A DNA stretch of 64,000 nt from Lyophyllum atratum (taxonomy: Eukaryota; Basidiomycota; Agaricomycetes; Agaricales; Lyophyllaceae): positions 1,488,001-1,552,000 of the forward strand of contig JACGCN010000006.1 of the NCBI GenBank assembly GCA_014905825.1, written 5' to 3'. The position numbers and the translations under genes were made by a program. The notes under the pieces were generated by a model, which was not told the origin of the DNA, made no database searches, and saw only the letters and a program-made list of their open reading frames with translations. Below, one piece after another: positions 50,737 through 61,468 of the stretch. Within the stretch, counting starts at the first letter, position 1. Every line of letters starts with the position of its first letter.

Positions 50737-51249
50737 ATGTTCTATCTCCGTCCCCTCTATTCGAAATGGAGATGCCGAAAACACATCGACCACGCTGCCC
50801 ACAAGTCATCGGACCATCCTGCCCGATGGCCCCACCCAGTAGCAGTCTCGCACGAGGTACGCGACCGCAAGTCCACCTTCCTCGCACATGCCTCCACCCT
50901 GCCGAGCCCCTCTGCCTTCCCTGCCTTCCTCGAGCACCTTACCGCCAGCTCTGCCCTCAAACGTGCCACCCACTGCATGTACGCTTACCGATCCACCGAC
51001 AACACCGTTGTCACCGGCCAGGATGATGGTGGGGAAAGCGGCAGTGGCGACCGCCTCGCACGCCTCCTCGAGCTGTCGGCCTGCGAGAACGTTGTGGTTG
51101 TAGTCTCACGATGGTACGGGGGCGTCAAGCTTGGCTCTGACCGGTGGAAAAGAATTTCAGACGTCGCGAAAGACGCGCTCGACAAGGGCGGGTTCACCAA
51201 GAAACAGGTGCAAAATCCGACTACCGGAAAGAAGAGTGGAAAGAGATAA
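50737..51249 (+). CDS. IMPACT/YIH1-like (UPF0029) domain protein
   Basis: An intronless frame of 170 residues from ATG 50737. The IMPACT fold is clear: [49 protein letters not shown] and [20 protein letters not shown]. No RWD domain precedes it, so it is shorter than Yih1/IMPACT, which compete with Gcn1 for Gcn2; it may be one of the short fungal relatives of unknown role. The first 30 codons are rich in His, Lys and Arg and may be non-coding. Its stop (51247-51249) lies 2 bp from the stop of the convergent membrane-protein gene. Confidence 0.82.
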   Translation: MFYLRPLYSKWRCRKHIDHAAHKSSDHPARWPHPVAVSHEVRDRKSTFLAHASTLPSPSAFPAFLEHLTASSALKRATHCMYAYRSTDNTVVTGQDDGGESGSGDRLARLLELSACENVVVVVSRWYGGVKLGSDRWKRISDVAKDALDKGGFTKKQVQNPTTGKKSGKR

Positions 51250-51251
51250 AT

Positions 51252-52645
51252 TTAACTCGCGACATCGACATCATCCACTATCTCCTCTACCAACTTGGCC
51301 AGCCCACTCAAAAATGTGTTCTGCATTGCTTTCCCGTCGCTCGTCGTGGGGGCATGTAACAGACAATCTCCGGCAAAACGCCTCTTCCCTGGCACCACTC
51401 GATACTCATCGCCCTCGGGCGCTTCGGGTATCCCTTGCGCGTAGAAGACAATCCCGTACTGCGGCAAAAGCTTCTCCATGAGGCGGTTCTGCATGTAGAC
51501 TGGAGCTCGGGGTAAGAGCGGGGTCAGTGAGGCAGATACATGCAAAGACCTTGGGCGTTGTAATACAAGGTCCACGGGTCAACGGAAAACATCGGGTTCA
51601 ACGGGTCCTTTATCACAAAAGCACCTCTAGGTCTATTACGGACAGAACATCGCGGCTGCATATACCAGCTGCCGTGCCACACCAGCAATTTTTCGCGAAT
51701 GACTGGATGGCTTTCGATCGCACGGAGGGAGGGCAGGGTGGTGGGCAGGAAAGCGGTCAGAGTGGTGTGAAGTGCAGCGTTCACCACTCGAACTCCCAGC
51801 GAATGCGCCGCATCGTCAACATAGGCTGTCGAACGGTTGAGATAGAGTCTGTCCGCGAATGACCAGTTTCCGCCCAAGCCGCTGTTCTCGTATGTCCACG
51901 CTGGCGCAGGAATAGGTCCGCGGTTCATCACGACTACATGCGCGCGTTTCGCGTGTGCTAGCCAGTACGCGTTCTTGACTCGGACGCCAGTCTCGGGATC
52001 GACTATTGGCACAGTGTATGCGTCGTCTTTCGGGTTGGGCGCGGTGTGCAAGGTTGTTGAGAGGACGTATCGGAGGATCGAAGAGTTGGTGGCTAGGAGT
52101 TCTTCTGGACGAGGAAATTTCTTGAACCGATCATGATTGTTTGGGGAACTTGTGCTGACCGATGGGGAGCGGCAGATGTGGTGGAAGGTGCAGAATTCTG
52201 GGCCGTGGCAGGACATGGATCTGTTTTCAAATGCTTCAAGGGCGTTGAGCCAGAGCGAATGAAGATAATATGTTGTTTCTGGGCCGACGAAAAGGACCTG
52301 TTTGGCGACCAGAGACGAGCAGAGGTCCGTTATAGGAGCCATAGTACGAGCAGGGCAAGACGATCTGAATGAGTACGAGGGCGCTTTGAATTGCTCTTCC
52401 TGTTTAGCAAACCTGTAGTTTTTCTGGTCCGCAGTCCATGTGTCCTGAGTGAAACAGCTCAAAGAGTGCTGCAATAAGTTGAAGTCGCGAGATATTTGAT
52501 GATCTGGGATGGCTTCGTCCAGGAACAGGTCCAGCGATGTCCTGAGTGCAATACTGCGAGGCAGGCGAGCTGCTCTGTATGCGGAAAGAACGAGATAGAG
52601 CCCGACTGCAGCGATAGCCAGGGATGCGAGGGCGCGTCGCCTCAT
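51252..52645 (-). CDS. type II membrane protein, luminal domain of unknown function
   Basis: The ATG at 52643-52645 starts MRRRALASLAIAAVGLYLVL, a basic N-terminus and one membrane span, as in Golgi type II proteins. The rest is luminal: FVGPETTYYLHSLWLNALEA, HGPEFCTFHHICR, AHVVVMNRGPIPAPAWTYEN, VWHGSWYMQPRC. An intron near 51490-51540 joins YYNAQ to VYMQNRLMEKLLPQYG. The C-terminal segment ends DDVDVAS. The VFVGPE..H and MNRG patterns recall PC-esterase/Cas1-type sugar acetylation proteins, but the match is weak and I leave function open. Two N-glycosylation sites are visible (NRS, NWS). It is divergent from the lipase gene by 57 bp. Confidence 0.75.
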
Positions 52646-52702
52646 ATGGTGGTGGGGACGCGACTGAAATCACATGGGCACTGCTTGTTATTGACCTCTA
52701 CT

Positions 52703-54318
52703 ATGGCTCTCCACGTCCCCCTCATCGGACGACTGTCCATCCGTGAATACCTCGCCCTCGTTATTGGCTTCACCTTCATCGCCTTCGAGGCCCTCCTCCG
52801 CATCGTCATTCTCCTCCTCCCCACCCCCATCATCCGTTGGTTCTACCGACGGTCCCGCACCCTTTTCCACAGTCTAAGCGGAAGTCCCCCACGTCCGCGC
52901 CCCAAGGCCCCGAAGTCTGCCGAGAAGACTGCTTCCGACCGCATCCTCAATGCAAGAGACTTTCTTGACTTGTGTGCGATCTACGACTATGTTCCGGAGG
53001 AGCATGTAGTCCTCACCAAGGACGGCTATCTCTTGGGGCTCCACCGTCTGCCGTCGAAGAAAGGGGAGCAGAGGAGTAGCCCAGGTACAAGCACCGGAAA
53101 GCCTGTCGTATATCTCCACCACGGTCTCCTTATGAACAGCGAGGTGTGGGTATGTTTGACCGATGAGGAGCGGTGTCTCCCCTTCACGCTCGTCGAGCAG
53201 GGATATGATGTATGGCTCGGTAATAACAGGTAGGCCCTCTTTTAGAAATGGACGCGCATATAATGACCTTCCCTCTGCGAACAGAGGCAACAAATACTCC
53301 AAGAAATCCATTCACAGCGGCCCAAATACCACCAAGTTTTGGGATTTTAGGTGCGAGCAAATAACAAAAGACTCCTAAAACCTCGACACTAATTTTTCTT
53401 GTAGTATTGACGATTTCGCCTGGCACGATATACCCGACTCAATACATTATATCCTCGATATAACCAAGTCGGTCACAGTGAGCTACATTGGCTTCAGCCA
53501 AGGCACAGCTCAGGCCTTCGCTGCGTTGAGCATCCACCCTCAACTCAACGAAAAGATCAACGTATTTATTGCTTTGGCTCCGGCTCTGAGTCCAGCTGGA
53601 CTGGCTGCCAATATTGTGGATGGCCTGATGAAAGCATCGTAAGCACGCCTTCCCTCTCGGCGAGATCAACGTTGTAATGATTCCGCCATACAGCCCAACC
53701 CTCATGTTCCTCTTTTTCGGACGCAAGGCCATCCTTTCATCCGCCGCAATGTGGCAATCCATAATATATCCTCCCATCTTTGCAAACGTCATCGACCGCT
53801 CCCTCATCTTCCTTTTTAACTGGCACAGCCGTAACATCTCGCCATTCCAGAAGGTCGCAGCCTACGCACACCTCTATTCCTTCGCGTCCGTCAAGTCCGT
53901 CGTACACTGGTTCCAGATCATGCGTAATGGCGCGTTCCAGATGTACGACGACGACGTGATCTCCCCCGTCATCCGCACCTCCGTCAGCTCATATCGTCCC
54001 GCCCGCTTCCCTACGCGCAACATCGTCACGCCCGTCGTGCTCATGTATGGTGACTCCGATAGTCTCGTCGACATTGACGTCATGCTCACGCAGCTGCCGC
54101 CGCATACGGTGACACATAGGCTGCATGGGTACGAACATCTCGATGTGCTCTGGGGGAAGGACGTCGACAAGGATGTGATCCCGCATGTGCTAGAGCATCT
54201 CCGGTACTACCAAGAGAATTCACAGGCTGCGATGCCCCTTCCAGCTAGTTTACTGAATGGCATGAACGGAAAGACCAAGGGATCGACAGCGTCCGAGTCG
54301 GACTTTGGCTCGCTCTGA
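52703..54318 (+). CDS. sterol esterase/acid lipase (Tgl1/Yeh-like)
   Basis: The start is ATG 52703. An N-terminal hydrophobic region (EYLALVIGFTFIAFEALLRI, then VILLLPTPIIRWF) anchors it to membrane or lipid droplet. The AB-hydrolase lipase motif is YDYVPEEHVVLTKDGYLLGL, and PVVYLHHGLLMNSEVWV carries the oxyanion HG. WLGNNRGNKYSKKSIHSGP follows. The catalytic set is GFSQG (Ser, near 53500), VLMYGDSDSLVD (Asp) and LHGYEHLDVLWG (His). Introns of about 55 bp lie near 53231-53283, 53350-53404 and 53640-53690. It should hydrolyse steryl esters or triacylglycerol. The C-terminal tail is Ser-rich. Confidence 0.91.
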
Positions 54319-54605
54319 AGGCCTTAGATGGACTCCAATTCTCAGCACTGTACGTTATCCTTAGTATATACCTTTATTTCAGGATATCATGCCTCGTCTA
54401 ATATTCCTCTGTCGCGGTCGTATGATCAAGCACTGTAGTACATAGTTTATTTAAAGTAATTCGAATTGTATCCTGATTCAGTCACCTGCTGCGCACATGC
54501 TATGCCTGGTGGCAGTGGCCGGTATTTATAACATATCTCCCAACTAGACGTGAACATCCGAGTCCTCGCAATGACCGGTGGCTTTTCTCCTTCCCGGACT
54601 CAACG
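54319..54605. other. intergenic between lipase and F-box genes
   Basis: No coding region or repeat is recognised. Confidence 0.5.
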
Positions 54606-56093
54606 ATGCTTCAAGAGGAAAGCAAATTGTTGTCGCTCAGCACGGAACTCCTGTTACTGATATTGGAACAGCTGGCCAGTCCTGCGCTCATCGCTGTGTC
54701 CAAAGCCTCTCGCCGGCTGCATTACCTCGCGCTCCCCACGTACCTCTCACGCTACGGGATTTTCAATCCCAAACCCACATCGCTGGTGCTTCAGGGGAGA
54801 TCTATTCGTGCTCTTCCTGGACTGCGTGCTTCCCTCTCTATCACCTCATTCGACTCCCTCTCGTTCAAATTCGACGGCCCAGATGAAGCCTCGTATACCC
54901 AAGGAGTGACCAGCCTCTTCCGCCTCATCCACAGGCTCGCCAGCGTGGACAGCGTCACTCTCCAGATGGGCAACATCGATGCGCGCTGGGTTGATGGGTT
55001 CGCCACCGCCAGGTCCGATGCCTGGAAGCCGACGTTCCTGCGTCTGCTGGACACGATACTCGAGTGACGATGTTCTTCCTTGACCATCGCTCACGGGCAT
55101 TTTGCCTATCTTATCTCGCTGGGAGACGGACTCGTGTCAAATCTGAAGCCTGTTCCAGATGTCGCCACATCTGGCGCTGCGACTCGCACCTTCTTGGGCG
55201 TCTCGTTTGCTGTGGGTCGTCGGAGGCCCTCGATCGACCGCGTGCCTCGTCGAAGCGAGCTGAGGTCATTCTCCATTCATTCTGATATGCTTCTTGTCCA
55301 GCCTTTCTATGCTTGGACGTTGCGCACATTAAACACGAGTGATATCAGATCGCTCTCTATCCGTCTCTCAGGCATTGTTCCAGAGACCTGGGCTCTAATA
55401 CTCCCTACCATCACCATCCCCTCCCTTATCGAATTTGAAGCCGAGACCATCGACATCGCCTTTCCTGATCTGATACTCTTCCTTTCACGACACCCATCCA
55501 TCAACACGCTACATCTCCACCCACATTTCAGCCATACCGATTCTCAGAAGCGCCCGAAGCGGTCGAAGAAGAAACATCTCCTCCCGCGGCTGACCTCACT
55601 GGGCGGCAGCCCAAGCAACATCGCGGCCCTGCTCGCCCACCTCTCCTCACCTCCGGAGCTGCAATCCATCGCCCTCTCCCTGCCGATGCATCAGCGCGTC
55701 TTCCAGCCATCGGATCTCGAACAGCTCAACAAGCGCATAGCAGGCGTGATGCACGGCATCGCGCCGCCCATACTCCTCGCCCTCAATTTCTCCGTCCCAT
55801 GCGAAACGTCCGCGTCGGAGACCCCCGCGATTAAGGGTGGGGACATCGCAGCGGTGTTCCGCAGCGTACGGACCCTGGCGTTCAGCTCGGATGGGTATTT
55901 TGCATTCGCAAAGTGGGTGGTGCCTGTGCTGCCGACGTGGCTGGCGAACTTTGCCGCGCTGCAGCATGTGCGGATGGCGAATGACTGTGTTCCTGCCGAA
56001 CCAGAATGTCGGCAACGCCTTGTGGATTCGATCAGGGCGAGGTGTCCTGGGATACAGATGGTCACCTTTGAGGACGAAGTGCAGAGAGTTTGA
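54606..56093 (+). CDS. F-box-like/LRR protein with an in-frame TGA
   Basis: The frame starts MLQEESKLLSLSTELLLLIL and continues EQLASPALIAVSKASRRLHY, an F-box-like N-terminus. It is followed by leucine-rich segments (FDSLSFKFDG; SLFRLIHRLASVDSVTLQMG). At 55065-55067 a TGA interrupts the frame (LLDTILE, stop, RCSSLTIAHGHF). The same frame then stays open for 340 codons to TGA 56091-56093, with LRR-like content (IPSLIEFEAETIDIAFPDLI; NFAALQHVRMAND). No splice pair removes the stop while keeping frame. Typical length of such proteins, about 500 residues, is reached only by reading through. A recent pseudogene, a sequencing error, or readthrough are all possible. F-box proteins are SCF ubiquitin-ligase adaptors. 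Confidence 0.62.
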
Positions 56094-56627
56094 TGATTGT
56101 ACAGAAGTTTGACTTTACTTGTCAAGTCATTCCAGGAAGTAACCTTTGCTGGGAAATCTCCTCGGCGTTGATACGATGCTTAGTGCGACACAACATCTGT
56201 CGAGCAGCAAGCTATTTCAGGGGAGCTAAAGCACCTGAAGCTGTTACCCATGTCTGTGAGGATGAAACGATCGTTTGCCCCTCCCTCCTACTGTTTCTCT
56301 GAGATGAAGAACAAGTCGCCAGCGCCCTCGGATACAGTGGCATCATGATTATGTAGTGAGGTGTGGGCCTGTGGTGCACTACACTCTCGTGTTGTCCCAA
56401 CAAGGACACGTTTGTACTCTTCTTCCAGTTGCCATGATACCATGATTCTCTGGCCAGTATAGAATCTGCTCCTTGCCTTGAAGTCGGGGAGATGTATCAA
56501 AGACGACAGTTTTTGATAGAACACCGGGGGACTTCCCGGTCAACACTGAGCTGATATCAAGGGACGGCCTGAGGGTATTTTGTCATCGAGACAACGACGG
56601 GTATATAAGTTCACAAAGTGCATGTCA
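56094..56627. other. intergenic, about 530 bp
   Basis: The minus-strand frame 56288-56524 (78 codons, with ARSRFYTGQRIMVSWQLEEE) is the only open stretch of note and is not supported further. It lies between convergent genes. Confidence 0.45.
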
Positions 56628-58080
56628 TCATGAACTACCGTCCTTGCGGCTCTTCTTTTCTTTCCGAAGTCGCCGCCGTTCCTCCTTCGACAGAGCCTCC
56701 TCAGCATGTTCTACAACCTCCGCAGGTGCATCCTCCGCGCTCTCCTGTCGCCTTTCCTTCGCCTTCTCCTTTCTCTCCTTCTTTTCTTTTTTCTCCTTCT
56801 TTTCTTTTTTCGCCTTCTTCCTCTCCCGGTCCAGATCATCTATTCGAGACCCGTCATCCTGTTCCGCTATGTTCTTTTTCTCCTTCCGCTTCGCTTTTGT
56901 AGTAGCCTCGTCAACCGCTGCCGTTATAGTCTCCGAAATCTCGCTGGGGGTACTAGGTGCCGAGGGGGGCGATAGTGATGTGGTGGCTGAAAGGAAGGTC
57001 GATGACATCAACGAGGAGAATTTGGACAGGCCGATCCTCTGGCTCTCCGAATCAAGGCTCTCCTGGTTTGTTTCTAGTCGGAGACGAGACGATCCTAGTC
57101 CGCCTCTCGGCGCGTCGAACGCGTCCTCCAGCTTATCTTCAGAGAAAGATGCGGCTACACCAGATTTCGATGACTTGGCAAGCAGCTTTTCTTTGAAGTA
57201 GTCCGCTACACTTTTCGTGGACGTCGTGAGTTTTTCAAGTGTAACAGAACCGTCGTCTAAAGGCGTGAGTTTCCCGAGCGGGGTCCCAAGACCCGACGCT
57301 GTAGCAGACATGGACGGAGTAGGCGCGATACCTAGGATTTCCGCTATAGATGCTTCTGACTTAGAAGCGATGGATTTGGAAGCTATAGCCCTAGCTCGAT
57401 GCCTGAAGAAAGGTCAACGCATGTTATTTGGAAGACCAAGTTTAAACTCACGCCCTATTCCGCGGGACAAATGGTTTGGGAGGCTGGACTGGCGCATCTT
57501 CAACCTTCGCGACTTCCTTGACGCTCTTCGCTGCGTCCCTTCCCTCCTCCTCCAACGCTTCATCTTCCTTGCTCTTCTTTCGTTTTTTCTTCGCTTTCTC
57601 CTCAGAAGCGCCTTCCCGATCCTTCTTCCGTTTCCGCTTTTTGTCCTTCGTCTCACTCTCACCCCCTTCCTCGTCCACTTCGTCCCTGGCTTCTTCTTTC
57701 ACATCTGTCCCCTTATCCGCTCCCAGGGTATCTTCTACAACAGCAGCGTCATTCAGTCTTTTCAGGAGATTTTCGAAATCCTTATTTTGCTTCCATGCAA
57801 TGCCATTGGGATCCATTTGATGTGCGGCGCCGATGCCTAGCATATCTAGCTTGTGCGACACTTTGATATGAGAGGTACGCCCATCGCCTTCGACTCCCAG
57901 ACCCTTGGAAGCATCCCACCCGAATTTCGAGAGGTAATTCGTCCCAAATTTCGCAGCATCTGTTCCAACATCAGTCCGAGGGCAGTGAACTGCGGTATCG
58001 AGGTACTGACCATCAGCCCATGCTAAATTCCGCGGATCGGCAGGAATGCGCTGCTTTACCTTCCTCCCAGAAAGCCCCAT
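56628..58080 (-). CDS. PXR1: PinX1/Pxr1-like G-patch protein (telomerase inhibitor, ribosome biogenesis)
   Basis: The ATG 58078-58080 starts MGLSGRKVKQRIPADPRNLA. After an intron (about 57958-58011) comes the G-patch, FGTNYLSKFGWDASKGLGV, followed by HIKVSHKLDMLGIGA and a PNGIAWKQNKDFENLLKRLN segment. The middle and end are very rich in Lys and Glu (KKDREGASEEKAKKKRKKSK). The C-terminus has a KEKK repeat tract (KKEKKEKKEKKERKEKAKER). A second intron near 57405-57465 joins PFVPRNRA to HRARAIASKSIASKSEA. PinX1/Pxr1 works in rRNA and snoRNA maturation and binds telomerase. Length is about 415 residues. Confidence 0.86.
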
Positions 58081-58407
58081 CTGCAACTTGAGTCCAAGGA
58101 CGAAACGGAATAGGTGAACAGGCAGCGGTCCGAATAAATTTCAGATCATGCTTAGTCAGCTACTTCTCGGTGCCTCTTCTATATCGAGAACAGAACCTCC
58201 GCAGTTCCAATTACTCCAGGCAAATGGTGTTTTAAGTTATACAAATCGTAGTACAAATTCTTGTAAGGAATCGGCGTAGAGCGTTAATATGGACAGGTAA
58301 AGATAACTCCAAAAAAGATACAGCAGACCATGATGGTGGGAAGGGATATATGTTGCAAGCAGGTTATTCAAAAAAGCAAAGCAATGCGAGGTGGGAGCGG
58401 GTCGGGT

Positions 58408-60525
58408 TCAAAGATCTATGCACCAGATCTCCAGTTTTCCCTCGGGTTTGCCTTTTGAACTCTCGCGAGCAGTTTCAATCGCAAGTTCGTAGTCGGATTC
58501 ATCGCGCAGAGTAACTTTGCCGCCGTCCTCGTCCTTGAATTTGAGGCCAAGCCCGTCGAGACTCCTATCGAACTTGGTAGTGACCTTTTCCATGAAGTCG
58601 TCGAATAGCATGTCGGGGGTCAGTGTCATTCCGCGCACATCATCCTGGTAGTGAAGCTAAGAATTCAAAGTATCTGATCAATGACCTACAAACCATGTTA
58701 TGCCCTGCGAGACTCACCTTCACACGAATTTTGACCAACTCGAAAGGAGCATCTTCATAATCCCCGCTGGCATAGCCTTCCTCCTCTTCCTCATAGGTGC
58801 TCTGAACACGGCTTGTGTTACGACCAGTATTACGTCTGGTCACCTTTCTGCGCAATGTACCACCGCCGCCGCCGGCGCCAAAGGAACTGGGAGCATAGTT
58901 ACTCGCAGGAGCACTGCGTGAGCCCGAGCGGGAAGGAGCGTAGGTGGGGTTGGCATTTGAGCGAGCCCAGGCAGCGACGCGATCGGGAGGCGCAGCGGGT
59001 GCCCCGCCACTGCGGATAGGTGGTAGGGGAGGTTGATTCGATTCAGCGTAAGAATCCAGGTAGTCATCGTAGAATTCCGTGAGTCGGTTCTGAGGATCTT
59101 CAAATCAAAGTCAGTGTCCAAATGAGATAACACAGCTATGAATGAATACCTTTGACAGGGGGTGCAGGCGGTGCAGAAGCAAGTGCGGTAGGGCTGGCAG
59201 TAGGTCGCCTGACGCTCAAGCCTCGGACAGGAGCACCAATGCCGGGCGATTGCTTCACATTAATCGTAGTATTACTTCTGCCCGGTGTAGTGTCTGAATT
59301 AGGCCTTGCTGATACCGGTGACTGTTCTTGCCCGGAAGTGAGTTCGCGAGCATTGGCGGGAACATTGAGGGTAGTCTTGGAACGCTCCAATCCAGCTGAG
59401 CGCGGGCTATCATCGGCTCCTGGAATACAGAGGATGGACATTACAGCAAGGGCATAGTTAATGGTGCTTACTGGAAGGCGAAGCGGCAGGAGCAGTCGCA
59501 CTGCGACTAAGGTTGTTCTGGGCAACAGCGCTGTCAAAATCTGGACGCTCAATATAAATACCGCTGGGAGATATTCCTTGCTTTAACCGCGTGGAGCCAG
59601 TGAAGGTGGTAAAGGTGTCTCCAGGGTCGCTGGATGCGACCAGCCTCTGTACGGTATATTAATAGCTGCAGCGTGAAGGATGGATAGACAGGGAATGTAC
59701 AGCTTTGCCCATGTAGTCCTTCGTGATAGCGTTCTTCAGCTTCTTCTCAGATGGTCTATAGAGAACTCCGACCGGCTGAGAAGAGTAGATGAATGAGACG
59801 AAGTGACAGAAGAGATCAAGACACTGACAATGCTGAAAACTGTATAACCCTCGCCTCGATCCTGAATCGCATCATCGATGACATTATGGTCTTCAGTTGC
59901 CTTGTCTCGTCTCGCATCTTCCATGTCTGCTAAGCCTTCTTGCATGCGGCCGAGATAGACCTGCGAGAGACCCTTGTTGAAGAGGACCTCCGCTGAGAAT
60001 AGGCGGAACTTGAGACCAAGCTGTTCGTAATTTCTACAGATTGTGATCAGTCAAAGACGGTCAGCGGCGAAGGCTTGTGCACATACATATCTTGGTTGCC
60101 CCTTAGGTACAAGTAGGCTTCCTCAAAGTCCTTGAACGCCAGTTCATACCGGGTGAGCAGAAAGTTTGATACCCCACACTGAAAATATCTGTTACAGGGT
60201 TGAGTTGAAGGGTCAGAGATATGATCGGCTAAAAGAAAGCCAGAAATGAAACTGACGCAACAGCTAGGTATTTATCCAGGCTGGTGGCTTCGATGAAACG
60301 TTCGACGGCGGCTTCGTGCTCTCCAAGGGTCGCATAGATAAGACCCATGTTGGTGAGGATTTTGGACGAGTCTGCAATTCGCTATGATACCAGTTGTCAA
60401 TGGCACTTTGGGAAGCAGAGACGTAAGCTGCGTACGGAGAACAGATCGAGCGACTTCTCAAAATCCTCCTCATCGTATGCTTTGAGCGCAGAAGCCCAAG
60501 TTTCGAGTTCAGCTTTGAGAGACAT
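58408..60525 (-). CDS. noxR: NADPH oxidase activator NoxR (p67phox-like)
   Basis: From ATG 60523-60525 the protein begins MSLKAELETWASALKAYDEE. N-terminal TPR units follow: SRIADSSKILTNMGLIYATL, HEAAVERFIEATSLDKYLAV and YELAFKDFEEAYLYLRGN. The activation segment is around VGVLYRPSEKKLKNAITKDY. A long Ser/Pro/Arg-rich linker follows. The C-terminal PB1 domain (IRVKLHYQDDVRGMTLTPDM; KFKDEDGGKVTLRDESDYEL) ends WCIDL. In fungi NoxR binds Rac and turns on NoxA/NoxB superoxide production for hyphal fusion and fruiting. About eight introns. The upstream region on the coding strand is CT-rich. Confidence 0.93.
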
Positions 60526-60583
60526 GGCCTGCCAGTAATTGATTTCGGAAATAAAAGAGTGGGCTAGAAAGGTCTAGGAAATT

Positions 60584-60630
60584 AAGAGGAAAAAAAAAAT
60601 AGAAAAGAGGGATAGAAGAAAAGAAATGAG
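60584..60630 (-). promoter_or_regulatory. CT-rich tract in the NoxR promoter
   Basis: The plus strand shows an almost pure purine run (AAGAGGA, ten A, GAAAAGAGGG and so on), so the coding strand of noxR is pyrimidine-rich about 60-105 bp before its ATG. Such CT blocks are common just upstream of fungal transcription starts. Confidence 0.45.
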
Positions 60631-61123
60631 ACGCAGTCTCCGAAAGAGCGAGAGTGGAAGGGGGACGATGGGAGGAAGGATGGCAGGATATATAACCGTT
60701 ACAACAGTCTTGTCTTGATCGGTTGTTGTCAAGTCCGTATTTGGCACAACCTGTAACGAGCATTTCTCTTTCAACCCACCCATCCACTCCAGCCCATCAC
60801 CGCTCTCCGTCCATGCCCCTCCCTCGGACGCTTCCAGCTCATTCGAGAGGCTCCTCCGCCATTCTAGACAGTGTTTAACACGGTGACCGTATCCAGGCTA
60901 TCCCATCAAAATAAAGGCATTCAAACCCTCGTCGCTGCTGCGACGCTGCATGTGCAGAATGATCATCTTGATTCTTGATGCGTCCCTTTCGATGACATCC
61001 TCACCACGTCCACGTTTAAAATGTCAACGATTCATCCCTGCCGCTGTTTCATGACCCTGTCACTCCAAATGGAAACCCACACGAAGCCAAGTCCGACCAA
61101 TGGTTGGCACCAATGTGATACAT

Positions 61124-61180
61124 ATTTAGAGCTGACCAGGTCATTTAGAGCTGACCAGGTCATTTAGAGCTGACCAGGTC
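61124..61180. repeat. three perfect tandem copies of a 19-bp unit
   Basis: ATTTAGAGCTGACCAGGTC is repeated at 61124-61142, 61143-61161 and 61162-61180 with no mismatch. It lies between the noxR upstream region and the Drs2 3' end. Perfect identity suggests recent expansion; it is a likely polymorphic minisatellite. Confidence 0.9.
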
Positions 61181-61468
61181 ATAAGGAAACCCGGTGCCGT
61201 GGCAGTCACAAATAGTCCTTGAATAGCACGCATTTCCTGGCACCGCCTCTGCCCGAGGTTCGGAAAAGTCGTGATGATCGCGCATGCAGAAAGAAGCGCC
61301 CTGTAAGTGTCGCGCGTGTTGGGTAACTGGGATACTGGTTGACATGGCCATACGCAGTTCTCCGATAACGCTTGGTTACTTGTTCTGGTATTTATTGTAA
61401 ACTAATAAGATGCGAAGTGTGCCGATATAAATTACATTGCCCATGCAGACGAAGGAAGGTGTGTGTGT

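Larger units (their letters stand above)
60526..61468. other. intergenic, about 940 bp, NoxR upstream region
   Basis: It holds the CT-rich tract at 60584-60630 and the three-copy 19-bp repeat at 61124-61180. No coding region is supported. Confidence 0.5.

Noticed and set aside
56288..56524. 78-codon minus-strand frame
   Set aside because: No domain, and it lies between convergent genes where UTRs are expected.
56644..57840. Plus-strand frames rich in Ser/Phe opposite PXR1
   Set aside because: Antisense of the Lys/Glu-rich coding sequence; composition mirrors the codons AAG/GAG.
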